A DNA stretch of 55,692 nt from an uncultured bacterium (lineage in GTDB: Bacteria > Bacillota > Clostridia > Lachnospirales > Lachnospiraceae), in assembly GCA_905214955.1 (NCBI GenBank), contig CAJMON010000011.1:1-55692 (forward strand). Direction: 5' to 3'. The notes beneath the pieces were generated by a model. That model had not been told where the DNA came from, made no database searches, and saw only the letters and a program-made list of their open reading frames with translations. The position numbers and the translations under genes are program-made. Below, piece by piece: positions 41,129 through 49,999 of the stretch (position 1 is its first letter; every line of letters starts with the position of its first letter).

Positions 41129-42676
41129 ATGAAACAGATTCCATACATTGCAAAGGACAGCAGGGGGCTCTGGACTTTGTATGTGGACGAAAAACCGTAT
41201 TTGATGCTGGGTGGTGAAATCCACAATTCCAGTTCTTCCAGTCTGCCGTACATGAAGGAGAAGGTTTGGACGGGAGTGGAAGGACTGCATCTGAATACGC
41301 TGATCGTTCCGGTGGCATGGGAAACCATTGAGCCGGAAGAAGGCATGTTTACTTTTGAGAATCCGTCAGGACTCATTGACCAGGCAAGAGAACATGGAAT
41401 GCGTCTGGTGATCCTCTGGTTTGGCCTGTGGAAAAATGGGGAGAGCACTTATGTACCGGAGTGGGTAAAGGCAGACACAAAACGATTTATCAGAGCCTGC
41501 TATCCGGGCGGCGTTCCGTCCGAGACTATTTCACCGCTGTGCCAGGAGGCCGTAGAGGCTGATAAACGTGCTTTTACGAAATTTATGGAGTTCCTGAAAG
41601 AAAAAGACGAAGAAACCCAGACCGTGCTGGCAGTTCAGGTGGAAAATGAGATCGGATTTTTAGGATCGGACAGAGACTATTCTCCTCTGGCAGAAACTGT
41701 TTACCAGAAACCGGTACCGGAAGCTCTGGCAGCGGGAGATGTTTCCTGGGAAGCCCTGTACGGAGAAGATGCTCCGGAAATGTTTATGGCATGGCATTAC
41801 GCCAGTGCAGTAGAGACCATTGCGTCAGCCGGAAAACAGGTGTATCCCCTGCCAATGTATGTGAATGCCTGGTTAAATCAGTTCCCGGACCGTGCCGGAA
41901 ATTATCCAAGCGGAGGCCCCATTGCCAGAAATGTACCGGTATGGAAAAAAGCAGCACTGCACATTGATGCCTTTGCGCCGGATATTTATCTGTCAGATTT
42001 TGACCGGGTGTGTGAAGAATACGCCGGACAGGGCGGTCCGCTTCTGATTCCGGAGGCGAGACGTGACGCCGTGACAGCGTCCAATGTATTTCCGGCATTT
42101 GCCACCCATCACAGCTTGGGATTTTCTCCCTTTGGCATTGAAGATTTCCGTGCCAAAATTGAGGATGAGGAAGAACGGCAGGAAGACAAAGAAGTGCTGG
42201 AACAGCTTCAGATCGATATGCTGGGATTTGTGTGCAACGGCACCGGAAAATATCTGGCGCGTTCCTATGAGCTGATGGAGAGCATCCAGGATCTGTATTT
42301 CCAATATCGTGGAACGGATGATATGCAGGGATTTTCCCAGAAGAGCGAGCATGACAGAGGCACGATCCTCCGGCTGAAAAACTGTGAACTGGAACTGACC
42401 TGGAAGAAACATCCGCTTTCCGAGCCGGGATGCGCAGGTATGGTCATTGAGGACACCGACCATTCTTTCTGGATATTTGGCTGTAATACCGGAGTCCGGC
42501 TGCTGCCGCCAAGGGGCACAAAAAAGAGCCTGACGCTTTTAAATATGGAAGAAGGCCATTTTGAAAACAGTAAATGGATCAAAGGACGGGTGTTAAACGG
42601 AGATGAACGCTACCGGAAGAATCTGGGAGCTTATCCAACGGTGCTGCGTTTTTCTTATCAGTGCTATGAAGCATAG
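41129..42676 (+). CDS. GH42/GH35-like beta-galactosidase-type glycosidase
   Basis: A 515-residue clan GH-A (beta/alpha)8 enzyme with a C-terminal beta domain that resembles DUF5597. The start (YLMLGGEIHNSSSSSL, VPVAWETIEPEEG) is as in GH35/GH42-type beta-galactosidases. Acid/base candidate E174 in QVENEIG; nucleophile candidate E309 in IPEARR. Cytoplasmic, no signal peptide. Likely removes terminal galactose (or arabinose) from imported oligosaccharides. GTGGAGGTGGAG ribosome site. Spaced 17 bp from the GH43 gene, so in the same operon. The exact specificity cannot be read from the sequence. Confidence 0.82.
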   Translation: MKQIPYIAKDSRGLWTLYVDEKPYLMLGGEIHNSSSSSLPYMKEKVWTGVEGLHLNTLIVPVAWETIEPEEGMFTFENPSGLIDQAREHGMRLVILWFGLWKNGESTYVPEWVKADTKRFIRACYPGGVPSETISPLCQEAVEADKRAFTKFMEFLKEKDEETQTVLAVQVENEIGFLGSDRDYSPLAETVYQKPVPEALAAGDVSWEALYGEDAPEMFMAWHYASAVETIASAGKQVYPLPMYVNAWLNQFPDRAGNYPSGGPIARNVPVWKKAALHIDAFAPDIYLSDFDRVCEEYAGQGGPLLIPEARRDAVTASNVFPAFATHHSLGFSPFGIEDFRAKIEDEEERQEDKEVLEQLQIDMLGFVCNGTGKYLARSYELMESIQDLYFQYRGTDDMQGFSQKSEHDRGTILRLKNCELELTWKKHPLSEPGCAGMVIEDTDHSFWIFGCNTGVRLLPPRGTKKSLTLLNMEEGHFENSKWIKGRVLNGDERYRKNLGAYPTVLRFSYQCYEA

Positions 42677-42693
42677 CCTGGGGGATAACCAAT

Positions 42694-44235
42694 ATGGAAA
42701 ATCAGACTTACAAAAACCCAATTATTTCCGGATACAATCCGGACCCTTCCATCTGCAGGGTGGAAGAGGATTATTACATTGTTAATTCATCGTTTGAGTA
42801 TTTTCCGGGAGTGCCGGTGTACCACAGCAAAAACCTGGTAAACTGGAAACTCATTGGTCACTGTCTGACTAAGGACGAACAGCTTCCCCTGGAAAAATGC
42901 CGTCCTTCCGGAGGCATTTATGCACCTACCCTGCGGTATCATGACGGATGGTTTTTTATGATCACCACCAATGTGACAGCGGGAGGCAATTTTATTGTTC
43001 ACAGTCAGAATCCGGCAGAGGGCTGGTCGAATCCGGCATGGGTAGACCAGATGGGCATTGACCCGTCGCTGTTGTTTGATGATGACGGAAAGGTTTATTT
43101 TACTTCCACAGGAGCAGATGAAAACGGAAAAGCCTGCATTCTCATGTGTGAGGTGGATCCCTTTACCGGAGAAAAGAAAACAGAAAGCCGGATTTTAAGT
43201 TATGGATGCGGCGGACGGTATCCGGAAGGCCCGCATCTATATAAGATCAAAGGAAAATACTATCTCATGCTGGCAGAGGGCGGCACGGAATATGGCCACA
43301 TGGAGACCATGCAGAGAGCGGATGAGCCTTACGGCCCTTACGAACCCTGTCCCCATAACCCAATCCTTTCTCACAGAAATGATATGCGGGGAGACATCAA
43401 CTGCACCGGTCATGCGGACATTATGGAAGATGCCAACGGAAACTGGTGGATGGTATGCCTGGCAGTGCGTCAGTGTGAAAAAGGCGGCAGACGCATGATG
43501 CTTCATAATATCGGGCGGGAGACTTTCCTGGCTCCGGTGGTATGGACCGAAGACGGCTGGCCGGTGGTAGGAGAAAACGGCACTATCAGCCTGGAAATGT
43601 CCGGTCCCCTTCCTGGAAAAGTAGAACCGGTTGTACGGGATTTTGAAGAAACGTTTACTGGAGAAACCTTTGCACCTGCCTATAATTTCCTGCGCAATCC
43701 GGATATGGGAAATTATGTATGGCTGCCAGAGAAAAAGCATCTTCTGTTGAAAGGCACAGCCATTACCTTGAATGAGCAGGACAGTCCGACCTGGGCAGGA
43801 ATCCGCCAGAAGGGATTTCAGACAGAAACCGTTCTGAAACTGGCACCAGCTACAGAGAGCGAAGGAATGCGCATTGGTTTAAGCGCTTATTACAACAACG
43901 ATTACCACTATGAAATTTATCTGACAAAAGAATGCGGCACCTGGAAGATCTGTCTGGCAAAGCATGTTCACGATATCTTTGCCGTGACAGCACAGGTGGA
44001 AGTAGATCTGCCGGAGTCTAAAGAGGTGGAGTTCAAGATTATTTCCGACAGAGAGGGATATACTTTCCTGTTTAGTACAGACAGCACACAGTATCAGAAG
44101 CTGGGAACCGGTTCTGCAGCAGGACTTTCTACAGAAGGAACCTGGACCATGACCTTTACAGGCACGTATCTTGCGATGTTTGCAGAACGGGCAGACGCAG
44201 AGATTTCTGGGTTTACCTGCAAAGTGCTGGATTAA
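42694..44235 (+). CDS. GH43 beta-xylosidase/arabinofuranosidase (XynB-like)
   Basis: A 513-residue family 43 enzyme. The five-bladed propeller (about 1-310) has the three catalytic acids: D17 (NPDPSI, base), D123 (GIDPSLLFDDDG, pKa modulator) and E178 (YPEGPH, acid). A C-terminal concanavalin-like domain (about 320-513, the GH43_C2 type) closes the pocket, as in XynB-type beta-xylosidases. Cytoplasmic. It splits xylose or arabinofuranose from short oligosaccharides. GGGGGATAA ribosome site, 17 bp after the previous gene. Confidence 0.93.
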   Translation: MENQTYKNPIISGYNPDPSICRVEEDYYIVNSSFEYFPGVPVYHSKNLVNWKLIGHCLTKDEQLPLEKCRPSGGIYAPTLRYHDGWFFMITTNVTAGGNFIVHSQNPAEGWSNPAWVDQMGIDPSLLFDDDGKVYFTSTGADENGKACILMCEVDPFTGEKKTESRILSYGCGGRYPEGPHLYKIKGKYYLMLAEGGTEYGHMETMQRADEPYGPYEPCPHNPILSHRNDMRGDINCTGHADIMEDANGNWWMVCLAVRQCEKGGRRMMLHNIGRETFLAPVVWTEDGWPVVGENGTISLEMSGPLPGKVEPVVRDFEETFTGETFAPAYNFLRNPDMGNYVWLPEKKHLLLKGTAITLNEQDSPTWAGIRQKGFQTETVLKLAPATESEGMRIGLSAYYNNDYHYEIYLTKECGTWKICLAKHVHDIFAVTAQVEVDLPESKEVEFKIISDREGYTFLFSTDSTQYQKLGTGSAAGLSTEGTWTMTFTGTYLAMFAERADAEISGFTCKVLD

Positions 44236-44329
44236 AGTTTTTATTCCAGCCCCGGTGCAGGGTGGCCAAAGTGGCAGAGAAATGGGTTTGAGTCAGGCAT
44301 TTGAAAAAACAGACAAGGAGAAAAACGAG

Positions 44330-46141
44330 ATGGAAAATGCAAAGAAAAAACAGTATTTCTGTAATCCGTTAAATATGGATTACCGTTATCAGTTTATTCA
44401 TGATGAACATACCGGGCAGGACACCGTGTCCAGAGAGGCAGCCGATCCGTCCATGATTCTGTTTCAGGGAAAATATTATATTTTCGCATCCATGACTTTA
44501 AGTGTATGGGTATCTGAAGATATGGTGAACTGGGAAAGCCACCGGCTTCCGGACAACCTGCCCCTGTATGACTATGCGCCGGATGTGCGTGTGGTAGGAG
44601 ATTATGTATATTTTTCCGCTTCCAGAAGAGGCACCATCTGCGATTTCTACCGCACCAAAGATGTGCTGAACGGGCCTTACGAGCGGATTCCCGGCACCTT
44701 TGATTTCTGGGATCCCAACCTGTTCCTGGATGATGACGGAAAGCTGTATTTTTACTGGGGCTGCAACAGCATTACCCCCATCTGGGGCGCGGAGCTTGAT
44801 CCGGAGACCATGCACCAGCTTCATGAGCCGGTGGAACTCATCGAGGGACATCCGGAAAAATACGGCTATGAGAGATTTGGAGAAGACCACTCTCTGCCGG
44901 TGATCAGCTTTGAGAAAGCAGAAGAGCTGATGCGGGAAATGAAAAGAAAACAGGGAAAATCCGAAGAGCTGACAGACGAAGAGAAGACTTTTGCCAGAAT
45001 GCTTCTGACCCACAGACCCTTTATCGAGGGTGCATGGATGACCAAACATAATGGAAGATATTATCTCCAGTATGCGTGCCCTGGAACTGAATTTAATATT
45101 TACGGGGATGGCGTGTATGAATCCGATTCTCCCCTTGGACCGTTCCATGTGGCTGGAAACAACCCGTATTCCTACAAGCCAGGCGGATTCCTTCGAGGAG
45201 CCGGACATGGTTCTACCATGGAAGATAAATATGAGAACCTGTGGCATACTGCGACCATGCAGATCAGCAAGAACCACAATTTTGAGCGCCGGGTAGGCAT
45301 CTGGCCGGCAGGTTTTGACAAAGACGGCGTGCTGTTCTGCAGCCAGCGCTACGGTGACTGGCCCATGGCAGTGGAGCAGGGAAAGATGGATCCCTGGAAG
45401 GAGCCGGAGTGGTATCTGTTAAGTTATGGAAAGACGATGACAGCTTCTTCCTTTACAGAGGGCAAAGGACCGGAGAAAGCCGCAGATGAAAATGTTCAGA
45501 CCTGGTGGCAGGCAGCCGGAAATCAGCCAGGGGAATGGCTGGCCATGGATCTTGGAAAGCCCTATGATGTCCGTGCCATTCAGATCAACTTTGCAGATGA
45601 TAAGATTGATCTGCCGTCTCCGGGAGCGCTTCAGGGTGAGCGGTTCATTGACCCGTCTGCCCACAAGACCAGATGGATTCTGGAGGGATCTGCCGATGGA
45701 GACACCTGGCAGGTGCTGGAGGATAAGTCAAAGTCAGAGACGAACCTGCCCCATGATCTGGTGCTGAGAGAGGACGGCGTGACACTGCAGTATCTGCGGG
45801 TAACAGTTCTGGAAGTTCCATTTGAGCAGAAGCCGTGTATTTCCGGCCTGCGTGTATTCGGAAAAGGAGACGGAGAGAAGCCGGCTGTTCCGGATTACAC
45901 CGTAAAACGGACCGGAACCATGGATATGGATGTGAAGGTACGCGGATCGGAGGATGACCATGCCACAGGATATGTGATCCTCTGGGGAATGGCTCCGGAT
46001 AAACTGTATCACAGCTGCATGACCTTTGTGCCGGAGAGAACCATCGGGGCACTCATGGAAGGCCAGAAGGTGTATGTGAGAGTAGATGCATTCAATGAAA
46101 ATGGAATCACAGAGGGAACTGTGATTGTGGAAGTAGAGTAA
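44330..46141 (+). CDS. GH43 glycosidase with F5/8-type (CBM32-like) domain
   Basis: A 603-residue protein. A GH43 propeller (about 30-365) has candidate catalytic residues D39 (ADPSMIL), D128 (FWDPNLF) and E233 (PFIEGAW). An F5/8 type C / CBM32-like sugar-binding domain follows (about 366-514) and a fibronectin-III-like domain ends the protein (about 520-603). No signal peptide, which is unusual for a GH43 with a binding module. ATG 44330 with AAGGAG at good distance is preferred over an in-frame ATG at 44282; the frame opens even earlier inside the previous gene, but that is not expected to be translated. Last gene of the operon. Confidence 0.88.
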   Translation: MENAKKKQYFCNPLNMDYRYQFIHDEHTGQDTVSREAADPSMILFQGKYYIFASMTLSVWVSEDMVNWESHRLPDNLPLYDYAPDVRVVGDYVYFSASRRGTICDFYRTKDVLNGPYERIPGTFDFWDPNLFLDDDGKLYFYWGCNSITPIWGAELDPETMHQLHEPVELIEGHPEKYGYERFGEDHSLPVISFEKAEELMREMKRKQGKSEELTDEEKTFARMLLTHRPFIEGAWMTKHNGRYYLQYACPGTEFNIYGDGVYESDSPLGPFHVAGNNPYSYKPGGFLRGAGHGSTMEDKYENLWHTATMQISKNHNFERRVGIWPAGFDKDGVLFCSQRYGDWPMAVEQGKMDPWKEPEWYLLSYGKTMTASSFTEGKGPEKAADENVQTWWQAAGNQPGEWLAMDLGKPYDVRAIQINFADDKIDLPSPGALQGERFIDPSAHKTRWILEGSADGDTWQVLEDKSKSETNLPHDLVLREDGVTLQYLRVTVLEVPFEQKPCISGLRVFGKGDGEKPAVPDYTVKRTGTMDMDVKVRGSEDDHATGYVILWGMAPDKLYHSCMTFVPERTIGALMEGQKVYVRVDAFNENGITEGTVIVEVE

Positions 46142-46147
46142 GAAGAG

Positions 46148-46183
46148 AGCCGGTGTCCGTGATCTGCGGATACCGGCTTTTTG
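46148..46183 (+). terminator. Terminator of the glycan operon
   Basis: AGCCGGTGTCCG (46148-46159) pairs with CGGATACCGGCT (one wobble), then TTTTT. It lies 6 bp after the last glycosidase stop codon. Confidence 0.92.
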
Positions 46184-46204
46184 CAGAATGCCGTAAGGAC
46201 GCCG

Positions 46205-46898
46205 AAATCGTCTGCTTTTTCACTTCCGGCTGTGTACAGCAGGGAGGCAGAGTGGCTTTCCCGGCTTTGTAGGTCAGCCGGTGTACTTAGAATGCGGATT
46301 TTGTACGGCGGACGGGTTAGGTTTTGTGTTTGTAGGCCGCCGAAATCGAAAAAGAGACGTTTCACCCTGACGAGCTGCGTTTTCTGCCGGGTCCGCGCAT
46401 GGATGTTCCGCCATTCGCGGCAACTCGCCCCGAAGGGGCATCGGACAGTCGCTCGGAGGCGGAAATTGGCGCAGCCCCGGCGACGAAAGCCTCGCTATGT
46501 CATGGGAAATCGTCTGCTTTTTCATTTCCGGCTGTGTACAGCAGGGCGGCAGGGTGGCTTTCCCGGCTTTGTAGGTCAGCCGGTGTACTTAGAATGCGGA
46601 TTTTGTACGGCGGACGGGTTAGGTTTTGTGTTTGTAGGCCGCCGAAATCGAAAAAGAGACGTTTCACCCTGACGAGCTGCGTTTTCTGCCGGGTCCGCGC
46701 ATGGATGTTCCGCCATTCGCGGCAACTCGCCCCGAAGGGGCATCGGACAGCCGCTCGGAGGCGGAAATTAGCGCAGCCCCGGCAACGAAAGCCTCGCTAT
46801 GTCATGGGAAATCGTCTGCTTTTTCACTTCCGGCTGTGTACAGCAGGGCGGCAGGGTGGTTTTCCAGGTTTTGTATGCCAGCCGGTGCGCCCAGAATG
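46205..46898. repeat. 302-bp tandem repeats, two full and one partial copy
   Basis: The block AAATCGTCTGCTTTTTCA starts at 46205, 46507 and 46809, exactly 302 bp apart. Copies 1 and 2 are nearly identical over their whole length; copy 3 stops after about 90 bp, where the inverted repeat at 46892 begins. The unit contains CCGGCT/AGCCGG and CCCCGAAGGGG hairpins. As 302 is not a multiple of three, frames shift from copy to copy and the predicted Arg-rich peptides are not believable proteins. Confidence 0.9.
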
Positions 46899-46960
46899 CA
46901 GGATTTTCTGACACGCGGCCCGAACAGGAGGTGCCGCGTGTCAGAAAATCCTGCATTCTG
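46892..46960. repeat. Perfect 28-bp inverted repeat
   Basis: Arms 46892-46919 (starting CAGAATGCAGG, ending ACACGCGGC) and 46933-46960 are exact reverse complements, with a 13-nt loop (46920-46932). No U-tract follows, so a terminator is unlikely; cruciform, transposon end or processing site are possible. The left arm overlaps the end of the partial 302-bp repeat. Confidence 0.92.
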
Positions 46961-46965
46961 AGGGT

Positions 46966-47040
46966 ACCGGCGTCAGTCGTAAGCCCACCGGCGTCAGTCG
47001 TAGACCTACCGGTGTCAGGGTTCCAAGCCCACCAGCGTCC
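46966..47040. repeat. Short tandem repeats (about 21 bp)
   Basis: ACCGGCGTCAGTCGTA begins at 46966 and again at 46987; degenerate copies begin ACCGGTGTCAGG (47008) and ACCAGCG. They fill the gap between the inverted repeat and spmB. Confidence 0.75.
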
Positions 47041-47123
47041 GCTCCCCACGATTCAACGCATACTCCCCTCCGCCGGCGCATAGGTATGCACCAAAACATC
47101 CATGGAGCAGAAAAGAGCCGAAA

Positions 47124-47648
47124 ATGAACATCCTCCTTTTCCTTTCTTCCAGCATGATGCCTCTGACCGTCTTCTTCATAATAGCCTGGGGGATGGCACA
47201 GAAGTGCCCCATTTACGAAAGCTTTATCAAAGGCGCGAAAGACGGTTTCCATACCGTGCTGCAGATCATGCCCACATTAATCGGGCTGATGACAGCGGTG
47301 GGAGTGCTGCGGGCTTCCGGGTTTCTGGACATGGTTTCCAAAACACTCGGAAGCCTGCTTGCATTTACTGGATTTCCGGCAGAGGCAGTGCCCTATGTGA
47401 TCGTGCGCCTGTTCTCATCCAGTGCTGCCACCAGCCTGGTGCTGGACATTTTCAAAACAAAAGGGCCGGATTCTCATGTGGGAATGCTGGTCAGCGTGCT
47501 GGCAGGCTGTACAGAAACCGTCTTTTATACCATGTCTGTGTATTTCATGTCCATTAAAGTAACAAAGACCCGGTATACATTGGCAGGAGCCCTGACGGCG
47601 ACAGCAGCAGGAATTGCAGCCAGTGTATTCCTGGTGCAGACTCTGTAA
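47124..47648 (+). CDS. spmB: Spore maturation protein B
   Basis: A 174-residue membrane protein with a nucleoside-recognition (Gate) domain; SpmA and SpmB are needed for dehydration of the spore core. Conserved segments are YESFIKGAKDGFHTVLQIMPTL and SVLAGCTETVFYT. Length matches B. subtilis SpmB. The ribosome site is weak (GGAG 16 bp upstream, or AAGAG). spmA, which normally lies just before spmB, is absent; the 302-bp repeat region is in its place. It supports an endospore-forming host. Confidence 0.9.
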   Translation: MNILLFLSSSMMPLTVFFIIAWGMAQKCPIYESFIKGAKDGFHTVLQIMPTLIGLMTAVGVLRASGFLDMVSKTLGSLLAFTGFPAEAVPYVIVRLFSSSAATSLVLDIFKTKGPDSHVGMLVSVLAGCTETVFYTMSVYFMSIKVTKTRYTLAGALTATAAGIAASVFLVQTL

Positions 47649-47671
47649 CCCTGCAGTCGTTAAACGACCTC

Positions 47672-47835
47672 TAGAGCGTGTTTGAAAAATCATTCCAGCA
47701 ATCTGCATGCCCCACTTTGCGTGAGATTTTGCCCTCATTTGGTTGACGCAGCCCGCTGCGCCGCCATTATTCAGACAAAATCTTCCACAAATTGTGGCGT
47801 ACATCTTACAGAAAGCATTTTTTAGACACGCTCTA
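47672..47835. mobile_element. MITE copy 1 (164 bp)
   Basis: A 164-bp element bounded by TAGAGCGTGTTTGAAAAAT on the left and a near-matching inverted copy on the right (two mismatches). It has no transposase and folds into a long hairpin around CGCAGCCCGCTGCG. The same length and most of the sequence are found at 51441-51604. The outer TA may be the target duplication. It lies between spmB and the alcohol dehydrogenase. Confidence 0.85.
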
Positions 47836-47863
47836 AACTTTTCCCAATGTCCGGCGGTTGACA

Positions 47864-47892
47864 TTGACGCAGAACCGCAAGACCGCTATAAT
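47864..47892 (+). promoter_or_regulatory. Promoter of the alcohol dehydrogenase
   Basis: TTGACG (47864-47869), 17 bp, TATAAT (47887-47892). It lies just outside the MITE end. Confidence 0.8.
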
Positions 47893-47968
47893 GAAAAGTG
47901 GCAGAAAATAAAAAAGTCTGTAAAGAAAAACGGCAAAACAGCAGAAAGAAGAAAGGAGCAGCATACAG

Positions 47969-49147
47969 ATGTTAAATTTTGAATATTATACCCCTACCAA
48001 GGTGGTATTTGGCAAGGACACAGAAAAACAGGCAGGAGAACTGGTCAAAGCATTTGGCGGTACCAAAGTCCTGGTGCATTTTGGAGGACAGAGTGCAAAA
48101 AAATCCGGACTGCTGGACAGAATCTGCAATTCCCTGGAAGAAGCAGGACTTTCCTATGTGACACTGGGAGGTGTCGTTCCAAATCCCCATCTGTCCAAAG
48201 TATATGAAGGCATTGAACTGTGCAAAAAAGAAGGCGTGGACTTTATCCTGGCTGTAGGCGGCGGAAGCGTAATCGACTCCGGAAAAGCCATTGGATACGG
48301 CGTGGCAAACGAAGGCGATGTGTGGGATTTCTATGCAAAAAAACGTACTGCAAAAGCCTGCCTTCCCATCGGTGCCGTGCTGACTATCGCAGCAGCAGGC
48401 AGCGAAATGAGCAATTCCTCCGTTATCACCAATGAAGACGGCTGGCTGAAGAGAGGTTACAATGATGATGTCAGCCGCTGCAAATTTGCAGTCATGAATC
48501 CGGAACTGACCTACACCCTGCCGGCTTATCAGACAGCCAGCGGCTGTGTGGACATTCTGATGCATACCATGGAGCGGTATTTCACAAAGGCAGAAAACAC
48601 TATGCTGACAGACAGCGTAGCAGAAGGCCTGATGCGTACCGTGATTTACAATGCAAAAGTTCTGGCAGAAGATCCGGAAAATTATGACGCACGGGCACAG
48701 GTGATGTGGGCAGGAAGCCTTTCCCACAATGGACTGACCGGATGCGGAACTGAAGGCGACTGGGCAAGCCATCAGCTGGAGCATGAACTGGGCGGTATGT
48801 TTGATGTGGCTCACGGAGCAGGGCTGGCAGCCGTCTGGGGAAGCTGGGCACGCTATGTATACAAAGAAAAACCGGCACGTTTTGCACAGTTTGCAGCCAA
48901 TGTGTTCAACATTCCCTGGAACAGCAGCAATCTGGAGCAGATGGCGCTGGACGGGATTCAGGCAATGGAAGCATTTTACCGCAGCATCCATATGCCAACC
49001 AGCCTGGCAGAGCTTGGCGTAAATCCCACCGAAGAGCAGATTCAGGAGCTGGCCAAGAAATGCAGCTTTATGGGAAAACGGACCGTAGGAACCTTTAAAG
49101 TGCTGCAGATTCCGGATATGGAAGCAATCTATCGAATGGCACGATAA
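47969..49147 (+). CDS. Iron-containing alcohol dehydrogenase (BdhA/YqhD-like)
   Basis: A 392-residue group III alcohol dehydrogenase that reduces aldehydes to alcohols with NADPH. Metal ligands are D195, H199, H268 and H282 (DILMHTMERY, HQLEHELGG, VAHGAGL); the nucleotide-binding GGGS is at 97-100. It matches the YqhD / butanol dehydrogenase subgroup by motif and length. AAAGGAG ribosome site before ATG 47969. uppP begins 18 bp downstream, so the two may share a transcript without functional link. Possible role: disposal of reducing power or toxic aldehydes. Confidence 0.93.
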   Translation: MLNFEYYTPTKVVFGKDTEKQAGELVKAFGGTKVLVHFGGQSAKKSGLLDRICNSLEEAGLSYVTLGGVVPNPHLSKVYEGIELCKKEGVDFILAVGGGSVIDSGKAIGYGVANEGDVWDFYAKKRTAKACLPIGAVLTIAAAGSEMSNSSVITNEDGWLKRGYNDDVSRCKFAVMNPELTYTLPAYQTASGCVDILMHTMERYFTKAENTMLTDSVAEGLMRTVIYNAKVLAEDPENYDARAQVMWAGSLSHNGLTGCGTEGDWASHQLEHELGGMFDVAHGAGLAAVWGSWARYVYKEKPARFAQFAANVFNIPWNSSNLEQMALDGIQAMEAFYRSIHMPTSLAELGVNPTEEQIQELAKKCSFMGKRTVGTFKVLQIPDMEAIYRMAR

Positions 49148-49165
49148 AAGAAAGGAATCGAGTCC

Positions 49166-49993
49166 ATGAGTTTTATCGAAATTTTAAAAGCAGTCCTTTT
49201 TGGAATTGTAGAAGGAATTACCGAGTGGCTTCCGGTGAGCAGCACCGGCCACATGATTCTGCTGGACGAACTGGTAAAAATGAACGTTTCAGAAGAATTC
49301 TGGTCCATGTTTCTGGTGGTTATCCAGTTAGGGGCCATTCTGGCAGTGGTAGTGCTTTACTGGAACAGGCTGTTTCCATTTAATATTGGAAAGAAACCGG
49401 TGATTCGCACAGATATTTTCCAGATGTGGTTTAAAATCATTGCCGCATGTATTCCGGCAGGCATTGTAGGCATCTTTTTTGATGATAAGATTGACAAGCT
49501 ATTTTACAATTACCAGACCGTTGCCACCATGCTGATTATTTTCGGTGTGCTGTTTATTGTCATTGAAAATGTCAATCATGGAAAACGGGCAAAGATCAAT
49601 TCCATCGCAGAAATCGGCTGGGGAACCGCCATGTGGATCGGTATGTTTCAGCTGATTGCAGCTGTATTTCCGGGTACTTCCCGTTCAGGCGCAACGATCC
49701 TTGGCGGAATTCTTCTGGGACTTTCCAGAACAACCGCTGCAGAATTTACCTTCTTCCTGGCAGTACCGGTCATGGCAGGTGCAGGATTATTAAAACTTGT
49801 AAAATTTGGCCTGGCCTTTTCCGCAGGGGAACTGGTGATTCTGCTGGTCGGCATGGCAGTGGCATTTGTTGTGTCCATTATCGTGATCCGTTTCCTGATG
49901 GATTACATCCGGAAACACAATTTCAAGGTATTTGGCTGGTATCGAATTGTTCTTGGTATCCTGGTCTTCCTGTTTTTCGGACTGCGGGGATAA
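49166..49993 (+). CDS. uppP: Undecaprenyl-diphosphatase
   Basis: A 275-residue membrane enzyme that turns undecaprenyl diphosphate into the monophosphate, recycling the lipid carrier of cell-wall synthesis; also gives bacitracin tolerance. Both active-site motifs are present: EGITEWLPVSSTGH (residues 13-26) and PGTSRSGATI. Eight helices as in BacA. GAAAGGAATCGAG upstream. cca starts 6 bp after its stop. Confidence 0.95.
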   Translation: MSFIEILKAVLFGIVEGITEWLPVSSTGHMILLDELVKMNVSEEFWSMFLVVIQLGAILAVVVLYWNRLFPFNIGKKPVIRTDIFQMWFKIIAACIPAGIVGIFFDDKIDKLFYNYQTVATMLIIFGVLFIVIENVNHGKRAKINSIAEIGWGTAMWIGMFQLIAAVFPGTSRSGATILGGILLGLSRTTAAEFTFFLAVPVMAGAGLLKLVKFGLAFSAGELVILLVGMAVAFVVSIIVIRFLMDYIRKHNFKVFGWYRIVLGILVFLFFGLRG

Positions 49994-49999
49994 GGGTAC

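Noticed and set aside
44171..44329. 53-residue extension of the second GH43 enzyme
   Set aside because: It overlaps the end of the previous gene in another frame; the start at 44330 has a proper AAGGAG.
46181..47083. Several Arg/Pro-rich open frames in the 302-bp repeats
   Set aside because: The 302-bp period shifts the frame between copies, composition is unlike the neighbours, no ribosome sites precede them, and overlapping frames on both strands are equally open.
47415..47982. Short open frames in MITE copy 1, on both strands, and their equivalents in copy 2
   Set aside because: They are by-products of the hairpin sequence of the element; lengths differ between copies and none has a start signal.
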